This document shows positions 49,053 through 58,884 of a stretch of DNA of 64,000 nt, piece by piece (the stretch's first letter is position 1; every line of letters begins with the position of its first letter). The stretch is from an uncultured Clostridia bacterium. GTDB taxonomy: Bacteria; Bacillota; Clostridia; Christensenellales; CAG-314. Under the pieces are notes generated by a model. The model saw only the letters and a list, made by a program, of their open reading frames with translations. It was not told the origin of the DNA and ran no database searches. The stretch lies in the NCBI GenBank assembly GCA_947623225.1, contig CANQGO010000001.1, positions 1-64,000 on the forward strand. Direction: 5' to 3'. Position numbers and translations under genes: made by a program.

Positions 49053-49535
49053 TTGCTGTATATCATTATACACTCCGTCGCCGCAAATGTAAAGCGTATC
49101 AAGGCATATCTGTTATCCCGAGAAGGTAATGTGTTTTTTCATTGTTGTGGGCGCATAGGGTGTTTCTTCGCCGGCTGCTGTTATGGTAAGCCGACAGACG
49201 GTCCGCTTGGTATAGTATTCCCCGATCTTCCGGAAGCGGGTATTTTTCACAACGGTCAAGCCGTACTTCCGACACAACTTATCGAGGCGATAATGCTTCT
49301 TCTGTTGGCAATTGTTTTGATTTGTTTGGGTAAGCATCAATTTTTTATTTACGCATACGTTTATCCTGTATTCAGAATTGTAATAGAATTTTTTCGCGAC
49401 GACAATCGGGGCAGTTTCGTTGGCGTATTGTCACCGTCTCAATTCGTTTCCGTCTTGATTGTGGCGTTCATTACTGTCTATATTCTAACGCATGTGATCG
49501 TGAGACGAGTCGCTTTGAGCAAGAGCGGGGAGTAA
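49053..49535 (+). pseudogene. Prolipoprotein diacylglyceryl transferase C-terminal-like fragment
   Basis: GRIGCFFAGCCYGKPTDGPLGIVFP...PVFRIVIEFFRDDNRG resembles Lgt; N-terminal half missing and ORF start lies inside the folT promoter. Confidence 0.7.
49065..49093 (-). promoter_or_regulatory. Promoter of folT transcript
   Basis: Minus TTTACA, 17-nt spacer, TATAAT. Confidence 0.7.
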
Positions 49536-49542
49536 CGATTTA

Positions 49543-50253
49543 TTGAATATTTTCAGGGTGGTGCGACACACTACTTATATGATTATCATTTTTATTCGGG
49601 CAATAATACTTTTTGCAGTGCTGTTGTTTGTATTTCGGCTCATGGGCAAGAGGCAGATAGGCGAGATGGAACCTTTTGAATTAGTCATCACGCTGGTCAT
49701 CTCCGAATTGGCTTGTATTCCCATGTCGGACAGATCCATTCCCATTACTTTCGGCATAGTGGCTATACTCACAATGTTCGTTATACACCAGACCATCTTG
49801 GTGCTGTCTCATAGTGACAAGTTGCAAGGGATCATCAACGGAAAACCTGTCATGGTGGTGAACGGTGGGAACATCGATATGGCGGCTTTGCGCAGTCTCA
49901 ATATGCACGTCAACGATCTTCTGCAGGCGATGCGAGCGGCAGAATATTTTTCTCTCGAGGAGATAGTGTACGGCATCATGGAAACCAACGGGCAACTTAC
50001 CGTCGTGGCAAACAAGGACATGGAAGACCGTCAACAGACGCTGCCCGTGCCTGTCATACTCGAAGGCAAGTGGAATGAAGAAAATATCAAGGGCAACGGT
50101 TTCGATAAAGTGCAGTTGCAAAGACTGTTGGACAGAGAACATGTCAAAGTAAAGAATGTAATATTGTTTGCCATAGATGAAAACGGTCGTATGACATTAC
50201 AACGCCGCAATGCGCCCATCTGTTTCAAAGATACGGAGGTGACGAGATCATGA
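49543..50253 (+). CDS. DUF421 family membrane protein (YetF/YrbG-like)
   Basis: FRLMGKRQIGEMEPFELVITLVISELACIPMSD; LQGIINGKPVMVVNGG. Confidence 0.9.
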   Translation: MNIFRVVRHTTYMIIIFIRAIILFAVLLFVFRLMGKRQIGEMEPFELVITLVISELACIPMSDRSIPITFGIVAILTMFVIHQTILVLSHSDKLQGIINGKPVMVVNGGNIDMAALRSLNMHVNDLLQAMRAAEYFSLEEIVYGIMETNGQLTVVANKDMEDRQQTLPVPVILEGKWNEENIKGNGFDKVQLQRLLDREHVKVKNVILFAIDENGRMTLQRRNAPICFKDTEVTRS

Positions 50254-50627
50254 CAAAAAATATATGGGCAGGGTTGATTGCATTGGTATTGGTGATCACC
50301 TGCGGAGTGTTGGAAGTCGTCTTGCTCTCGCGAAGCTATGAGCGTCTTGCGACCGAGTGTGAACAAATTATGAACAAGTGTACAGATCAAACGCTTACTG
50401 TAGCAGAATACAACGAGTTCAGAGAAGACTGGGTGAGATTGCGCGAACAGAGTGAGATATTGCTGCCTCATGCGGATGTGTATGAGATCAATCTACGCGT
50501 AGCGGAGGGACAGGCATACGTCGAGCAGGGTGATTACGAGCAACTTCTTGCGCAGCTGTCCGTTGTAATAGAATTACTGGATTACGTCCCGCACCTTATG
50601 AAACCGTCTTTGAAGCACATAGTCTGA
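50250..50627 (+). CDS. DUF4363 family protein
   Basis: Short N-terminal TM plus helical region; translationally coupled to DUF421. Confidence 0.75.
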   Translation: MTKNIWAGLIALVLVITCGVLEVVLLSRSYERLATECEQIMNKCTDQTLTVAEYNEFREDWVRLREQSEILLPHADVYEINLRVAEGQAYVEQGDYEQLLAQLSVVIELLDYVPHLMKPSLKHIV

Positions 50628-50635
50628 CAGTAGTG

Positions 50636-53248
50636 TCAGTAACTTACTATGAGTTGGTTGTGTTCGTGCGTGAGTGATGGCGCATAGAATGGCGAAAAAC
50701 ATTGCTGACCGTTCAGGGTCATGCATTGTACCGTCGCTTTGGAAAATGTAGTGTCTATGCGCTTGCCGCATATATTCAGAGCAAACTGTTCGAGTACGTT
50801 GTCCGCCGTGACCTTCGGAGTTATAAGTAATTTGCCTGCCGATAGGTTCAATCCGTACAGATTTTCCAACTGTGAGACGTAGTACCAGCATTTTGGTATA
50901 CTGTATTTATTGCATAGGTCCTTCAGTCGCTCTTTGGAAGGATGGATCATAGATACTGCACCTATTGCTTGTGCATAAGCGTACAGATCGCTGTCGGAGC
51001 ATATTGCTTTCTTCAGGCGGTTGTATTCCACAAGACATTTGACCTTGTCGAAGTAGGGCAGCTTGGCGGCATTGAGCAATGCAAGTGCTCGGATGCACAT
51101 GTCTTTGCCTCGAAGCGTATCGTCCAGCAATGCGTCATATACCGTTTGTATCCATTCTTTAGGCAACTCGCCTACAAGGTTCAGATAGTATATGGTGGCA
51201 AGCGGTGCGGCAAGTTTGTCACAGAAGTCTTGCAATACTCCCGTGGAGTCATAGAAACAATGATCGTTTCGCTGCCCGCTGTAGATATCCGACAGATATT
51301 GCCGTATGAAAGCGGGATTGGTATAGCAGATGGCGGTCAATGTAAGACTATCTGCCTTTTTGAGCATATGGTTCAGGCAGAATACGTTTTTGTCATTGAC
51401 ATAGTTCAGGTAAGTGGATACGAGACTTTCCCGAATCATAGGGGACGACGCCGGTATCTCCTTAGCCGAATGCAATGTTACTGTGTGTACGCTCTGAGGC
51501 GCGAGACATACCGCGAGACAGTTGTCGCCGTGCAGACTATTACTGAGTTTGTAACGCAGTCTGTCTGCCGCACATTCCAGTGCATCTGTAGTGAAGCTTT
51601 CCACTTTGCCGTCGAAGCGTATCGAGTAGCGTCGCCTGCCGTCAGTGATATTGAAGGTGTTGGATCTATCAAAGGAGATATCCGAAACGCATTCCAAAGG
51701 AAAGTAAAACAGTATGCGCGAAGGAGACTCACTCTCTATACGGTAGATTTTATCTTTATCGTGGGTGATACATAGTGTTGTTCTTTTTTTCTTGTATATC
51801 AGAGCGTCTCCATCCAGTGAGAAATTGCCCTCGTTGATTTTGGTGAGTATACCTTGCCGCACGTTGAATATTTCTTCGCCGCCCACTCCGAATACAAACC
51901 CTCCCAAAAGAGTTGCGGAGTTGCCGACATTGTCTATAAATGTAGCGACGTCTTTTCCAAGTTGATAAGTGAAATGTAGTTGTTCTGTTCGGACGCTGTG
52001 TTGTCGAAAGCGCATATGTCCACCTACTGTCAGAGCGATAGGCTTATCGTCAGAGCATACGCGTGAACATGCACTGTCCCACAGGTACGGACAGCGTGTC
52101 TGCCCGAATCGTTGCAGGTCTGTCAACTGCTGCGCAAGTGCGGGCGTATTGTCTGCAAACAATGTCACAATGTCGAATCGGAAGCATTCGCCCTCATCCA
52201 GCACGATGTCGAATATGCGCGATCGCTCGCCATAGCACTCTATGGTATTGCAATCGTGCATTATTGCCGTGGCGGAGAATATATCCGAAGCAGAACATAG
52301 TGCGTCGCCCATCTTGAAATATTCCGGTCTTTTGTCCCTGCTTGAACAGCACACGGGTATCTCTACAGTGAATTTGCAACGCTTGCCTTTATTGTACAGC
52401 GTACAGTTGCGTACTTCGCCGTTGTCCGTTACGAAGTAGTGCATGAGCACCTTGATGGTACGTGTTTCAGCAGCAAATTCCGCGTGCCGCTCGCCGAATT
52501 TGCTCAGCACGAATGTGTCCAACACATTGCGTCCGGCAGAATATACGAAGAGTTTTGTACATACCTGAGTGGGCATAGTCCCCAGCCGCGTAGCGGATCG
52601 TCCCATACAGTCGACTACCGCCGCTACATTGGGCGATGAATATGCGCAACGGCTGTAACGCTTGTTGCTATTGAAGTCATGTTTAAGCAGACGTGGTTGC
52701 AAAAGTCCGGCAAGACGTCTCTCTGCACCCAATTGTTTTTGTGACATTGACATACACGCCGTGCAGTAGTATTTGATCCTGAAGAGTTTCACGGCGTCTT
52801 CGAGATAGCGCACTTCACGTTCCGTCATGGAAAGCGTGTCGATAGTCTTTTGTATAATATTTTCAAGCGTCTCATCGTCGAGAGCAAATTGCGTGCATTT
52901 GCTTATCAACTCGGCTATATGTTCTATACGCGTTGCCGTCGTATCGGCGGGGAAGTTCATGAAATCTTTTTGAAAAAGCGATCTCAGTCGGACGTATTGC
53001 GCCCAGTATTGCCTGAAGTAGCCCATGGCTACTTCGAAGCGGGGGTCGGATACGCGTGTGAGTGCCAGGCGATTGAGGCAGAATTCCGTATTTATAACTT
53101 CTACTTGGCGTTGCAGTGGATAGTATTTTTCTGCGATACGCTCCAGTTGCTCGAAGTACTGTTCTTCCGTCGTTGAAGGGGACAAAAGTAGTGCGAAGGG
53201 ATCTTTTCGGAAATTCCAACATATATTTTTGTACAGATAATCAAACAT
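50636..53248 (-). CDS. Large protein of unknown function; possible remote GH94/cyclic-glucan-synthase similarity
   Basis: Uninterrupted 870-aa ORF; SD gaggtg before ATG 53248; C-terminal pattern faintly like GH94-type proteins. Confidence 0.7.
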   Translation of the reverse strand: MFDYLYKNICWNFRKDPFALLLSPSTTEEQYFEQLERIAEKYYPLQRQVEVINTEFCLNRLALTRVSDPRFEVAMGYFRQYWAQYVRLRSLFQKDFMNFPADTTATRIEHIAELISKCTQFALDDETLENIIQKTIDTLSMTEREVRYLEDAVKLFRIKYYCTACMSMSQKQLGAERRLAGLLQPRLLKHDFNSNKRYSRCAYSSPNVAAVVDCMGRSATRLGTMPTQVCTKLFVYSAGRNVLDTFVLSKFGERHAEFAAETRTIKVLMHYFVTDNGEVRNCTLYNKGKRCKFTVEIPVCCSSRDKRPEYFKMGDALCSASDIFSATAIMHDCNTIECYGERSRIFDIVLDEGECFRFDIVTLFADNTPALAQQLTDLQRFGQTRCPYLWDSACSRVCSDDKPIALTVGGHMRFRQHSVRTEQLHFTYQLGKDVATFIDNVGNSATLLGGFVFGVGGEEIFNVRQGILTKINEGNFSLDGDALIYKKKRTTLCITHDKDKIYRIESESPSRILFYFPLECVSDISFDRSNTFNITDGRRRYSIRFDGKVESFTTDALECAADRLRYKLSNSLHGDNCLAVCLAPQSVHTVTLHSAKEIPASSPMIRESLVSTYLNYVNDKNVFCLNHMLKKADSLTLTAICYTNPAFIRQYLSDIYSGQRNDHCFYDSTGVLQDFCDKLAAPLATIYYLNLVGELPKEWIQTVYDALLDDTLRGKDMCIRALALLNAAKLPYFDKVKCLVEYNRLKKAICSDSDLYAYAQAIGAVSMIHPSKERLKDLCNKYSIPKCWYYVSQLENLYGLNLSAGKLLITPKVTADNVLEQFALNICGKRIDTTFSKATVQCMTLNGQQCFSPFYAPSLTHEHNQLIVSY

Positions 53249-53348
53249 ACCACACCTCGAGTATATTGTTGCCACTTTTCAGATAAGTTACACCGTATTT
53301 TCGTATAAAGAAAAACGCCGAACAGTCGGCGTTTCGCTTGGCTTTTTA

Positions 53349-54638
53349 TTATTTGCTTTTACGCGATTTATGGCAGTTTTCTTCTATGAGCGCGGCTTTA
53401 TTTTCGAGAATGTAGTCAAGATTTTCTATAGGCACATTATATTTGTGCAACGTAGCCAATAGATTCGAATCCAGTATGATATGTATGTCATTGCATACGT
53501 CGGGGTTTTCGGATAGCTTTCCGTCCGGAGAGAGGCGGCTCTTTATCACTACAAACAGCGATCTGTCTCGATTGCGGTAGTAGGGCACCGCTTCGAAGTT
53601 CAGTTCTTCATATGTCAACTCGCATACATATTCGTCGCTGAGACCTCCTTCGCCGAATACGTCTTCGGCAGAGGGTGCAGGACTCTCTTCCAGCGAGAGT
53701 CGTATGCCGTTTTCACCGAAATCGCAGAGAAATCCATTGCCTCCGTCGCCGTACCTGTCCGGAAATGCGGCGCGCTCTTCTTTCAGATCTTGTTGCAATT
53801 GTTCTTTTTGTTTCTTTCGCATTGTCACGTGGGATATATCTGTGAAATCGAATGGATAATTCTCAGCATAGAATTTTCGTTCTTGCCTGGGCAACCATAC
53901 GAAAAACAGATACAGATATATTGCCGTCATTGCTGCAACTAAAGATATGCTTACAACCAGTATGGCTATTTTGGCGGCAAGCGAGACATTTGGTCCATCT
54001 GCCAATCCGCAAGCGATGGCAGCGCACATCAGCACAATGAGATATACGGGCAGCAATATTCTGCTGTGTCGATACTGCGGACAACTTGGTTGTCGTTCAA
54101 GCGTGTATTCGCAATAGGCGTCAGTGAGATCCTTTTCCATGATTGCAGGAGTCTTTTTCTGCCAATAGTATATCGCGCTACTGGCTATTAGAAATGCTCC
54201 CGTCATCGATGCAAATATTGTTATAAGTATGCCGTTGTTTTTTCTCATATCGGCGATGGTGATGCGATAGTCTACTATTTCACGCCCGTCTTGTCGTATG
54301 CCCAATACCCATCTGTAAGTGCTTTTGAGTTGTGTCTGCGGCAAAATAAGCGTCATTTCTCCCGTAAGAGAGTATGGATCGGCAAGATATTCTCGCACGG
54401 GATTCGCCATATAAGTGTATTCGTTGTCCAATTCTATTATATATTGTCCGTCGTCGTTTAGCCCGGCAAATGTGACCGTGCCGGAAGTCTCGCTTATCTG
54501 CCCGTTGAGGTTTTTATTGTTTGTCAGACAGACAAATATAAGCATCACGGCAAATATCGCCGCAAGCAGAAACAGCAATAGCGTCGAGAGCCGCAGACGT
54601 GTGTATTTGGGGTTTGGAACAGTCACTTTATTGTACAT
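53349..54638 (-). CDS. Hypothetical membrane protein
   Basis: Four hydrophobic segments, long cytoplasmic tail. Confidence 0.7.
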   Translation of the reverse strand: MYNKVTVPNPKYTRLRLSTLLLFLLAAIFAVMLIFVCLTNNKNLNGQISETSGTVTFAGLNDDGQYIIELDNEYTYMANPVREYLADPYSLTGEMTLILPQTQLKSTYRWVLGIRQDGREIVDYRITIADMRKNNGILITIFASMTGAFLIASSAIYYWQKKTPAIMEKDLTDAYCEYTLERQPSCPQYRHSRILLPVYLIVLMCAAIACGLADGPNVSLAAKIAILVVSISLVAAMTAIYLYLFFVWLPRQERKFYAENYPFDFTDISHVTMRKKQKEQLQQDLKEERAAFPDRYGDGGNGFLCDFGENGIRLSLEESPAPSAEDVFGEGGLSDEYVCELTYEELNFEAVPYYRNRDRSLFVVIKSRLSPDGKLSENPDVCNDIHIILDSNLLATLHKYNVPIENLDYILENKAALIEENCHKSRKSK

Positions 54639-55324
54639 AGTTGGATCATCCTTTGTAATGACAGATTTTCGAAGTCATTTATGACCGGCATCGGTGGGGT
54701 GAATGAGGCGCGGACGCCTATGATGTGCATTCCGGCTCGGATTGCGGCGAGTATGCCGTTCGCAGAGTCCTCGAATACGACACACTCCGATGGTTGTACT
54801 ACGAGCAGTTTGGCGGTGTGCAGAAATATATCCGGTTGCGGTTTGCGCGGCAGTTGCGCTTCTCCGTCCACAAACAAGTCGAAAAGATCGTACAGTTGCA
54901 ATCTCTGGGCTACTATATGACTTGCCGTGCTTGCAGAGGCTACGGCACACTTGATGCCTTGATCCTTCAGACGTTTGATGCAGTCTATTATGCCCGGCAT
55001 TATATTTTCAGTCGTGATCGCCGATAGTTCGACGGCGGCATATTTTTCGCGTATACGGGAGTATTCCGCAAAGTCTCTCTCGGTAGCGATCCTGCCCGCC
55101 TTGCCGAATAGATACGGAATGATGGTCTGCCTACCGGAGCTCATGAATGGTCTGTATTCTTCGTATGTGAATTCTACCCCAAGTTCTGCCGCGATGCGCT
55201 GCCATGCTCTGTGGTGATACTTCTCACTGTCCACGATCACCCCGTCGAAATCGAATATGCACGCTTTCAACCGTATCTCGGTATTCTTTTTCATTTGATT
55301 ATTCATATATGCAGTTCTCGTCAA
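54623..55324 (-). CDS. HAD-family hydrolase (beta-phosphoglucomutase-like)
   Basis: ACIFDFDGVIVDSEKYHHRAW; AVASAS; VFEDSANGILAAIRAGM. Confidence 0.92.
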   Translation of the reverse strand: MTRTAYMNNQMKKNTEIRLKACIFDFDGVIVDSEKYHHRAWQRIAAELGVEFTYEEYRPFMSSGRQTIIPYLFGKAGRIATERDFAEYSRIREKYAAVELSAITTENIMPGIIDCIKRLKDQGIKCAVASASTASHIVAQRLQLYDLFDLFVDGEAQLPRKPQPDIFLHTAKLLVVQPSECVVFEDSANGILAAIRAGMHIIGVRASFTPPMPVINDFENLSLQRMIQLCTIK

Positions 55325-55851
55325 TTACCTGCTCGAGTGTTCTTATATCGACTGTTTTTATATATCGATTATATCATTAAAGCGTTGACTATGCAACCGT
55401 AGAACGCCACAAATCCAATGGTCGGATATACGCGTCCGTTTTACATTGTGCCGAGGTATCGGTAGATAAGATGATGACTTTTGTCGTTTCCTCGGAAATA
55501 TAGCACAACTGTATTGCATGTATTACTTGGAGCAAAGGTACAAATATAGTGATTACCGCAAATAACTATAAATTTAACGATCGCGCAATAATTTCTCGTA
55601 GCTTTATAATATTTTATTTGCAATTTTATAAGAAATATTGCCTTCGTACACGTTAAGTTCCCAATGGCAATCGGTCAGTGTCTGTTTTTGCGGAATTAGG
55701 CATACGCCCCGATTAACTTGGTCGACTTTTCTCACATTATCGAAAACGATTCATGAGAGTTATTGATTCAAAAAGAAAGTGTTTTGATGGCAATGTTACT
55801 CAAATATGTAAATATGTTATGTTCACAATATATTGCGCTTAAAACAAAGAA

Positions 55852-55875
55852 AAAACCACATTGTGTTGTGGTTTT
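55852..55875 (-). terminator. Terminator of tRNA-Leu
   Basis: AAAACCACA/TGTGGTTTT hairpin, T-rich on minus strand. Confidence 0.8.
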
Positions 55876-55882
55876 CTCTTAC

Positions 55883-55965
55883 TGGTGCGGGATGTGAGAC
55901 TTGAACTCACACGGTCTCCCATACGCCCCTTAAACGCACGCGTCTGCCGGTTCCGCCAATCCCGC
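55883..55965 (-). tRNA. tRNA-Leu, anticodon read as AAG from the fold
   Basis: gcgggattggcggaaccggcagacgcgtgcgttTAAGggggcgtatgggagaccgtgtgagttcaagtctcacatcccgcacca; TTGACA-17-TATTAT upstream. Anticodon assignment less certain than isotype. Confidence 0.85.
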
Positions 55966-56040
55966 ATTGCTATCATATAATAGTTTAAAGCCGCCTTTTT
56001 GTCAATTGTTTTTGTATAAAAAATTAAATTTTGCTTATTT

Positions 56041-57396
56041 TTATTTCTTCTGAGCGATGCCGACGAAGTCTATTTCGCAATACCAGAATGATTCGTCGTC
56101 GAATTTGTTTTCCAATTCGTTGAGGTATTGAGTTATATTCTGCAGATCTTTACGTTTCTTTTCGCTGAACGGATCTTTTTCCGCCAGACGTTGGAGATAG
56201 TTTTTGCGATATGAGAATCTTTCCAGGAACACGTCATATCTCTCGTCCAGTGTCAACCCGGACAGATCTTTGATATAACTTTTCATGATAACGTTTTTGT
56301 AGCCGGAAGTGATCAATTGGGAATATATCTTGCGCCCGTTCAACCTATCCGAAATTCCGTCTGCATTCAGATGCAGATCGAGTATTTTTTGAATGAGTCC
56401 GTCGTCGTTGCAGGAGATGATGGAACCGTCGTCCGAACCGCGTATCACGATGAAGCCTTCTTTGGAGAGGTATTTGCGAATACGGCGCAGTAGTTTATTC
56501 GGATTCTGCAAGTGGTGTATTACCAACGAAGCAAATACGATATCGAATTGTTCTATACCGTACTTGTCCATATACGTTTCCAACGTTTCTTCAAAGTCCT
56601 CGCTCTCAAGGTCCAGTACTTCATAGTGCGCACCTTCGAAGTCGTTGTTGATACGTGCGAAGTTGATGAGTTCTTCGCTTCTGTCCACTCCAAGCACTGT
56701 GGCTCCGGCATATCTGCGGAAGCGATCACGAGTCACAAATCCGTAAGCGCATCCCATATCGAGTATGCGTAACGCACTTGTATCGGGCAAATTGTCGGTT
56801 ACATATTTCAGCGCATTGAGATCGGCTTCGCGCGTATTGACTGCCTGTATCTTCAGCCGTTTGAATTCGGCTTTGGTCTCGGCAGAGTAGGTAGACATGT
56901 GTTTGCCGGTGACCAATGAGATCTCGTTGTTGGATTCGTCTTTGTTTGCGGCATTCTTTTGACTGAGGAAGTGTTTTATGAATTCGACTACTTCCTCTAC
57001 GGGACTTTGATCGATTCGGAAGGTCTGATAGTTTCTCAGAGAACGCGGCACGTCCAGGTCGAAAATGTTTTCCAGATACGGCACTATGCACGCACCCGTT
57101 TTACGACCGGACAGTATATCGTTGTGAAAACTCTCCCTTTCATATGATACCCACTTGGAGTTCAGATACTCGGTGGAAGTGGCGACAGCCACAAGCACTT
57201 TTGCTTCGTCCAGTGCCGACTCTATGGCACTCTTGTATGCAGCGGCACCCTGTTCCTGCAAGATGATATTAGAAAAAAATACGCGCATACCTTGCTCGGT
57301 CAGTTGTCTGTACAACTCCTTAGCGATAGCGACGTCTTTTGTTTCCAGACCATTTTGATCTGTATTCTTGAAGGATATGAATATTTCGTAAGCCAT
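56041..57396 (-). CDS. TIR domain fused to SAM-dependent methyltransferase
   Basis: TIR: YEIFISFKNTDQNG...STEYLNSKWVSYERESF (W-x-x-x-E); MTase: LRILDMGCAYGFVTRDRFRR...GVDRSEELINFAR...FDIVFASLVIHHLQNP. Confidence 0.9.
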   Translation of the reverse strand: MAYEIFISFKNTDQNGLETKDVAIAKELYRQLTEQGMRVFFSNIILQEQGAAAYKSAIESALDEAKVLVAVATSTEYLNSKWVSYERESFHNDILSGRKTGACIVPYLENIFDLDVPRSLRNYQTFRIDQSPVEEVVEFIKHFLSQKNAANKDESNNEISLVTGKHMSTYSAETKAEFKRLKIQAVNTREADLNALKYVTDNLPDTSALRILDMGCAYGFVTRDRFRRYAGATVLGVDRSEELINFARINNDFEGAHYEVLDLESEDFEETLETYMDKYGIEQFDIVFASLVIHHLQNPNKLLRRIRKYLSKEGFIVIRGSDDGSIISCNDDGLIQKILDLHLNADGISDRLNGRKIYSQLITSGYKNVIMKSYIKDLSGLTLDERYDVFLERFSYRKNYLQRLAEKDPFSEKKRKDLQNITQYLNELENKFDDESFWYCEIDFVGIAQKK

Positions 57397-57400
57397 ACTG

Positions 57401-57937
57401 TCAGTCTATCAGGTTATCGGATATTTTGCTGTATACTGTAGGTGCTTTCTCCGGCCAGGAACGTTCTATATGTTTGGCTATATTCCGCGTCATTACATTG
57501 AGTTTCACTTCGAGTGTGGTCTTTGTCGGTTCTACTATTTTAAGTATTACGTCGTAGCTACCGTCCGGACACTTCTCGTAGGTGGCGATATAGTCCTGAC
57601 GACGGCGGTAGTCGATGCGCTTATGCTTTATGTCGTCGGCTATGAGTTGGCGTACGCTGCTGGGTATGCGAGTGTAGAAATTTTTCAAACACCATCTGCC
57701 TTCTGAGGTCAGGTCGTACAGTTCGTCTCCGCCGCCCATGGGTACGCTTTTATATACGAAGCCGTTTTGTACCACGTCATATAGCGTCTGTTTGCAATTT
57801 GTGAAGTCTATCCAATTATTTTTGTAACTGCAAAGATCCAGAATGGTAGCTTCCGTCAAAGCCGTTTCCATCTTGTCGAAAACGAACAATAGTATCAGTT
57901 TGTTTAGCGTGCTATCTTGTGTGATACCTGCTTGCAT
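57401..57937 (-). CDS. DUF4364 family protein (winged-helix-like)
   Basis: LNKLILLFVFDKMETALTEATILDLC...YKNNWIDFTNCKQTLYDVVQNGFV; 4 nt from TIR gene. Confidence 0.8.
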   Translation of the reverse strand: MQAGITQDSTLNKLILLFVFDKMETALTEATILDLCSYKNNWIDFTNCKQTLYDVVQNGFVYKSVPMGGGDELYDLTSEGRWCLKNFYTRIPSSVRQLIADDIKHKRIDYRRRQDYIATYEKCPDGSYDVILKIVEPTKTTLEVKLNVMTRNIAKHIERSWPEKAPTVYSKISDNLID

Positions 57938-58111
57938 ACTCGCTCCTCTCTTTGCTGACTTATTCAGTATACACTAAAACTCTGTTTTCTACAAGAGTTT
58001 TCAACGTTTTTACGCAAAAATACTTCCATAAATATCCTACTTGTGGTAATATATAATCTATACCGATAGATGAGCAGTAGTGCATCTTTCGGTAAAACGG
58101 GGAGAAGTATC

Positions 58112-58861
58112 ATGAGCAGAAATGAAATTGCCGATTTCACCGACAGCGTCAATACACTTATCGAAGGGCAACTTATACTTATAGATAAGCATATCGCTCA
58201 GGTACTCAGATGTATTGCAATTTCACCCACGTTGTGCAAAGTATTGTCCGAAACCGTTCAGACCATGTCGTACGCGACGGAGTTTTCCCGCGCCAGAGTG
58301 ACGGTGACGCGCGCTGACGGAACGGTGGAGTGCTCGTTGAAATTGCCCACCGATCGCAACAGATTGTTTACATTCGTGGTGTGCCTGCTTACGGAAGTGG
58401 ACTCCGGTCGGCGCAATATTCTGGAATTCTTGAAAGAGTACTATTATGCCGGAAGCAATGACAGCTGCTATGCGAGGTTCGTGAAGGAAGTACTCAAGCC
58501 TTTCAAACAAGCGGGCGAGGCGTTGCTGAGCAGTATAGATCCTGAAGGGCTGAATTCTCAATATGTAGATCAGGCGGAGGGTTTCTTTCACGCCGAGAAG
58601 ATATATATCGGCACGAGTATGATGTCTCGTATATTGGCAGAGACGGAAGCCATACGACAGACCGTGATACATGTCAATCCGAACAATAGCGCGATAGTGG
58701 AATACAATACGGTGTCGGAATATTTTGTTAATTCGCTGTATCTCAAGAATCCGAAAATCATATTTATATCCTTTTTGGCATACAAATATGTCGCCCTCAA
58801 GTATCCCGACGCGGTAGAGCATGTGAACGCACTTTCCGCATTGCTGGACAAGGTACTTTGA
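58112..58861 (+). CDS. Hypothetical protein
   Basis: SD ggggagaag before ATG 58112; continuous ORF. Confidence 0.7.
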   Translation: MSRNEIADFTDSVNTLIEGQLILIDKHIAQVLRCIAISPTLCKVLSETVQTMSYATEFSRARVTVTRADGTVECSLKLPTDRNRLFTFVVCLLTEVDSGRRNILEFLKEYYYAGSNDSCYARFVKEVLKPFKQAGEALLSSIDPEGLNSQYVDQAEGFFHAEKIYIGTSMMSRILAETEAIRQTVIHVNPNNSAIVEYNTVSEYFVNSLYLKNPKIIFISFLAYKYVALKYPDAVEHVNALSALLDKVL

Positions 58862-58884
58862 AATAATTTGCGCAAGGTGACGTC

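Noticed and set aside
39138-57396. Functional link between HTH-NadE and the TIR protein through NAD
   Set aside because: Tempting (NAD synthesis vs NAD cleavage) but the genes are about 15 kb apart in separate operons; no sequence evidence.
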